A stretch of DNA of 64,000 nt from Pseudomonas viridiflava (GTDB taxonomy: Bacteria; Pseudomonadota; Gammaproteobacteria; Pseudomonadales; Pseudomonadaceae), in assembly GCF_900580675.1 (NCBI RefSeq), contig NZ_UTBG01000186.1, forward strand, positions 310,001 through 374,000. Reading direction: 5' to 3'. Below, in pieces: positions 61,559 to 64,000 of this stretch. A model generated the notes under the pieces. It was given only the letters and a program-made list of their open reading frames with translations, searched no databases and was not told where the DNA came from. The position numbers and the translations under genes were made by a program. How positions within the stretch are numbered: the stretch's first letter is position 1; each line of letters opens with the position of its first letter.

Positions 61559-62347
61559 TCAGCGCGGGCAATAGGCCTTGTTGATGGCGCCGGCGATCTT
61601 GCGCGTCAGCCAGCGTGGGCTGAAACGCGGGCTGAAGGCGATCCAGCGGTTGCGTCGGCCGGGAATGATCAGGGCTTTGTTCTTTTCAAGTGCGCGCACG
61701 GTGTAAAGCGCGACTTCTTCCGGGCTCATCAGTTTGTCACTGCGCTCGAGCTTGGCGGTGTCCATTTGTGCGGTGCCGAAGAAAGCGGTACGGGTCGGGC
61801 CGGGGCAGAGCACCGAAACCTTGATGCCACAGGTTTTCAGTTCTTCGCGCAGACCTTCGGAGAAGTGCAGCACATAGGCCTTGCTGGCGTAGTAGCTGCT
61901 CATCCATGGGCCGGGCTGGAACGCTGCGACCGAGGCAACGTTGAGAATCTGCCCGCCGCCCTGCAGGGCCATGGCATTGCCGAGGGCGTGACACAGGCGG
62001 GTCAGGGCCAGGATGTTAACCTCAATAAGGTCCTGCTCGGTCATCCAGTCCTGGGCCAGGAATGGCCCGCTGGTGCCGATACCGGCACAGTTCACCAGCA
62101 AGTCGATCTGGCGTTCGCCTTCTTCAAGCTCCAGCAGGAACCCGGACAAACGCAGCGGCTCGCCCAGGTCGCAGGCCCGAAACAGCACCTCGACGCCAAA
62201 ACGTTGGGTCAATTCGATTGCAATGCTTTCCAACTGATCACGCTGGCGGGCCACCAGAATCAAGCTGCGGCCGCGACGGGCCAATGCTTCGGCCAAGGCC
62301 AGGCCGATGCCGCTGGAGGCACCGGTGATCAGAGCGTAACGGGTCAT
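61559..62347 (-). CDS. short-chain dehydrogenase/reductase (SDR)
   Basis: This 262 aa classical SDR starts at ATG 62347 with GGAGAAAGG upstream. TGASSGIG (8-15) is the cofactor motif, NCAG the structural motif, and YYASK the catalytic Tyr-Lys. A C-terminal basic stretch (RRNRWIAFSPRFSPRWLTRK) may be membrane-associating. An Arg after the first strand favours NADP. Substrate unknown. Confidence 0.94.
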   Translation of the reverse strand: MTRYALITGASSGIGLALAEALARRGRSLILVARQRDQLESIAIELTQRFGVEVLFRACDLGEPLRLSGFLLELEEGERQIDLLVNCAGIGTSGPFLAQDWMTEQDLIEVNILALTRLCHALGNAMALQGGGQILNVASVAAFQPGPWMSSYYASKAYVLHFSEGLREELKTCGIKVSVLCPGPTRTAFFGTAQMDTAKLERSDKLMSPEEVALYTVRALEKNKALIIPGRRNRWIAFSPRFSPRWLTRKIAGAINKAYCPR

Positions 62348-62363
62348 GCCTTTCTCCATCGCA

Positions 62364-62404
62364 ACGCCCCCGCCTGTGATGGAGGCATCACAGGCGGGGG
62401 GCGT
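62364..62404. repeat. 17-bp hairpin between DUF805 and SDR genes
   Basis: ACGCCCCCGCCTGTGAT (62364-62380), a GGAGGC loop, and ATCACAGGCGGGGGGCGT (62387-62404) pair with one bulged G. The T-rich tail lies only on the plus strand, where no gene reads in, so for the minus-strand genes it is probably a transcript-stabilising or weak terminating structure. It ends 17 nt before the SDR start codon. Confidence 0.8.
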
Positions 62405-62408
62405 TTCT

Positions 62409-63365
62409 TTACTGTTCCGGAGAGTCTACAGGTTCGGCCGCTTCGTCAGCACTTTGCGCATCGTCTTCCTCGACGGTGGCGGCTTGGTCGGCGTCATCGT
62501 CAGAGGTGATGGCGCTGCTTTCGTAGCTGCTGTCCATGTTGGCTTCGAGTTGGTTGAGGTAGCCGTTCATGCCCAGCGTGAGCACGATGGCCAGCATCAC
62601 CGGAATAAACGCCAGCCACAGTGTGGCCAGGACTTTGACCGCCGTGGAGTTGCGCGGCGGTGGTGCGCCGTACTGATTGGCGCCCGCATTACCCGGCAAT
62701 ACCAGCAGCAGGATCGGGAATACGCTGTTCACCAGCGGGACCAGGTTGAGGAAGTACAACCAGCCGGACCAGCCCAGGTCGTGCAGGCGCTGCACGCCGA
62801 TTTGCACGCTGACCCACACAAGCGCAACAAACAAACCCAGGCCCAGCAGCACGCCGATGATGGTGCCCAGCGTTGGCGAGGCCGTAGCCACGGCAAAGCT
62901 GACGGTGCTGATGATGCCACCGGCAACCAGCAGGGCCAGGGTCAACACCAGCGTCCACGCGAGATAACGCAGGCGACCGATGCGCCCGTGGATGGTGAAC
63001 ACCTTGAGGGTGGCGTATTCCGGCAAGTCATCGCCCACGGTAGCGCGCGGCGGTGCATACGGCGAAGCGGCGGCGCGGGAGAAGTCAGCGGAACCCGTCT
63101 CGTGGGTTTCGGCGAGGCTGAAGGCCACGGGCTGTTCGTCTTCGATACGTGCATCGACCCCGGCGTTTTTCAGCGCAGTGAGGTAGGTTTCGGCATCGGG
63201 GCGCGACAAGTCGCGTTTCAGCGCGACCGGGCGGCCGGTGAAGAGCTTCTCGATGGCGTCGACATCACTCTTGAACAGCTCGGCCAGATTCAGTTTGGCG
63301 GTGGTGCTTTCGACGCCCGGAAGCAAAGCCCCATCAAACACAATCTTGAAACGGTTGTCGCTCAT
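62409..63365 (-). CDS. DUF805 family membrane protein
   Basis: This 318 aa protein has a soluble N-terminal part (~1-115, with a region similar to C-terminal SH3/ATP-binding-like DUF805 extensions), then four TM helices (~135-155, 160-190, 200-225, 250-275) that carry the DUF805 motifs FTIHGRIGRLRYLAWT and IGVQRLHDLGWSGW, and a highly acidic tail (D/E-rich, ~285-318). Function unknown. The tail resembles disordered regulatory termini. Confidence 0.85.
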   Translation of the reverse strand: MSDNRFKIVFDGALLPGVESTTAKLNLAELFKSDVDAIEKLFTGRPVALKRDLSRPDAETYLTALKNAGVDARIEDEQPVAFSLAETHETGSADFSRAAASPYAPPRATVGDDLPEYATLKVFTIHGRIGRLRYLAWTLVLTLALLVAGGIISTVSFAVATASPTLGTIIGVLLGLGLFVALVWVSVQIGVQRLHDLGWSGWLYFLNLVPLVNSVFPILLLVLPGNAGANQYGAPPPRNSTAVKVLATLWLAFIPVMLAIVLTLGMNGYLNQLEANMDSSYESSAITSDDDADQAATVEEDDAQSADEAAEPVDSPEQ

Positions 63366-63434
63366 GCAGGCATCCTTGTCACTTATTCAGGGAAGTTGTG
63401 CAGGCCTGCTCAAGCGGCAGGCCTTGCGGTGGGT

Positions 63435-64000
63435 TCAGCGTGGCCAGCGCAACTGTGCCGCCTGCTCGCGCGCCTTGCGGTATTCGGCATCGAGGCGGGT
63501 AACGAGTTCATCCACACTGGGCAAATCATCAATTTGACCGACACCCTGGCCGGCGGACCATACGGTCTTCCAGGCCTTGGCCTCGTCGCTCAACGGCTTG
63601 AGCTTGGAACCGAAGTTGACTTCGCCTTTGCCTTGCAGCGCGGCGAGGTCGAAACCGGCGTTTTCCAGGCTCTGGCGCATAAAGCTTGCGGGCACGCCGG
63701 AGACAGCGGGAGTGTGCACGATGTCGGCGGCGCGCGATGTGAGCAGCATCTCTTTATACGCATCCGGGGCATGGCTTTCGGTGGTGCCGATAAAGCGCGT
63801 GCCAAAGTAGGCCAAGTCTGCGCCCAGCAGTTGCGCGGCGAGTATCTCATGCCCATGGTTGAGGCAGCCGGCCAACAGCAGGGTTTTATCGAAGAATTGG
63901 CGAATCTCGGCGATCAGTGCAAACGGGCTCCACGTCCCGGCGTGCCCACCGGCGCCCGCCGCAACGGCGATCAGGCCGTCTACACCGGCTTCTGCCGCTT
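63435..64000 (-). CDS. nitronate monooxygenase family protein (5' truncated by window edge)
   Basis: The frame is open from 64000 down to the stop at 63435, so the N-terminal ~40% is missing and 188 residues remain. The FMN-binding signature GLIAVAAGAGGHAGTW and GADLAYFGTRFIGTTES are typical of 2-nitropropane dioxygenase/nitronate monooxygenase. It oxidises nitronates such as propionate-3-nitronate with O2. Confidence 0.9.
   Translation of the reverse strand, partial: AAEAGVDGLIAVAAGAGGHAGTWSPFALIAEIRQFFDKTLLLAGCLNHGHEILAAQLLGADLAYFGTRFIGTTESHAPDAYKEMLLTSRAADIVHTPAVSGVPASFMRQSLENAGFDLAALQGKGEVNFGSKLKPLSDEAKAWKTVWSAGQGVGQIDDLPSVDELVTRLDAEYRKAREQAAQLRWPR

Noticed and set aside
62375..62392. 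TGTGA-N8-TCACA resembling a Crp/Vfr site
   Set aside because: The spacer is 8, not 6, and the bases are the inner part of the long hairpin, which explains the symmetry.

Overview
The window is a contiguous piece of chromosome from a Pseudomonas of the P. fluorescens group. It has high GC and strong third-position GC bias. Gene order closely follows, from memory, the P. putida PP_0368 to PP_0430 and P. aeruginosa PA0575 to PA0610 regions. It carries rsmY, a pqqFABCDE locus and intergenic REPIN repeats typical of fluorescent pseudomonads. I saw no phage, IS element, CRISPR array or integron. This is core genome with one modest accessory-looking block at 43.8-52.5 kb.

Layout: (1) 1-5.6 kb: two tandem DmdC-type acyl-CoA dehydrogenases, the small RNA gene rsmY with a perfect GacA upstream box, a LysR regulator divergent from a class III aminotransferase, and a Pmp3-like peptide. 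(2) 5.6-11.3 kb, minus strand: PQQ synthesis (pqqF, pqqA, an intergenic terminator, pqqB, C, D, E). (3) 11.4-14.5 kb: davA and davB (lysine to 5-aminovalerate) with an Lrp-type regulator. (4) 14.6-24.3 kb: a CAT-anticodon tRNA, an RmcA-like c-di-GMP protein, the macromolecular synthesis block rpoD-dnaG-rpsU, and tsaD. (5) 24.3-27.3 kb: plsY, folB-folK, cca. (6) 27.3-32.4 kb: the PrkA/YeaG kinase, YeaH (DUF444) and SpoVR stress operon. (7) 32.5-40.1 kb: lptD-surA-pdxA-rsmA-apaG-apaH-glpE. (8) 40.2-42.7 kb: amgK-murU cell-wall recycling and a DjlA-like cochaperone. (9) 42.8-52.5 kb: a DUF3530 protein, a two-component system whose kinase has a periplasmic solute-binding-type sensor, a PotABCD-like ABC importer and an iron-containing alcohol dehydrogenase. 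(10) 52.6-58.2 kb: rpe-gph-trpE-trpG-trpD-trpC. (11) 58.3-64 kb: a lipoate-ligase-like protein, a Vfr/Crp regulator, OsmC, coq7, HIT, SDR and DUF805 proteins, and a truncated nitronate monooxygenase.

The most notable non-coding observations are these: rsmY; a 14-nt promoter element shared by the ABC operon and the Fe-ADH gene at identical distance from their start codons, with palindromes upstream of each, suggesting a small regulon of the adjacent two-component system; a cca ribosome-binding site buried in the stem of the upstream spoVR terminator; and a Trp-codon pair at the 3' end of gph followed by a hairpin, which could act as the trpE leader. All functional assignments rest on motif and family recognition and remembered synteny; no database search was run.
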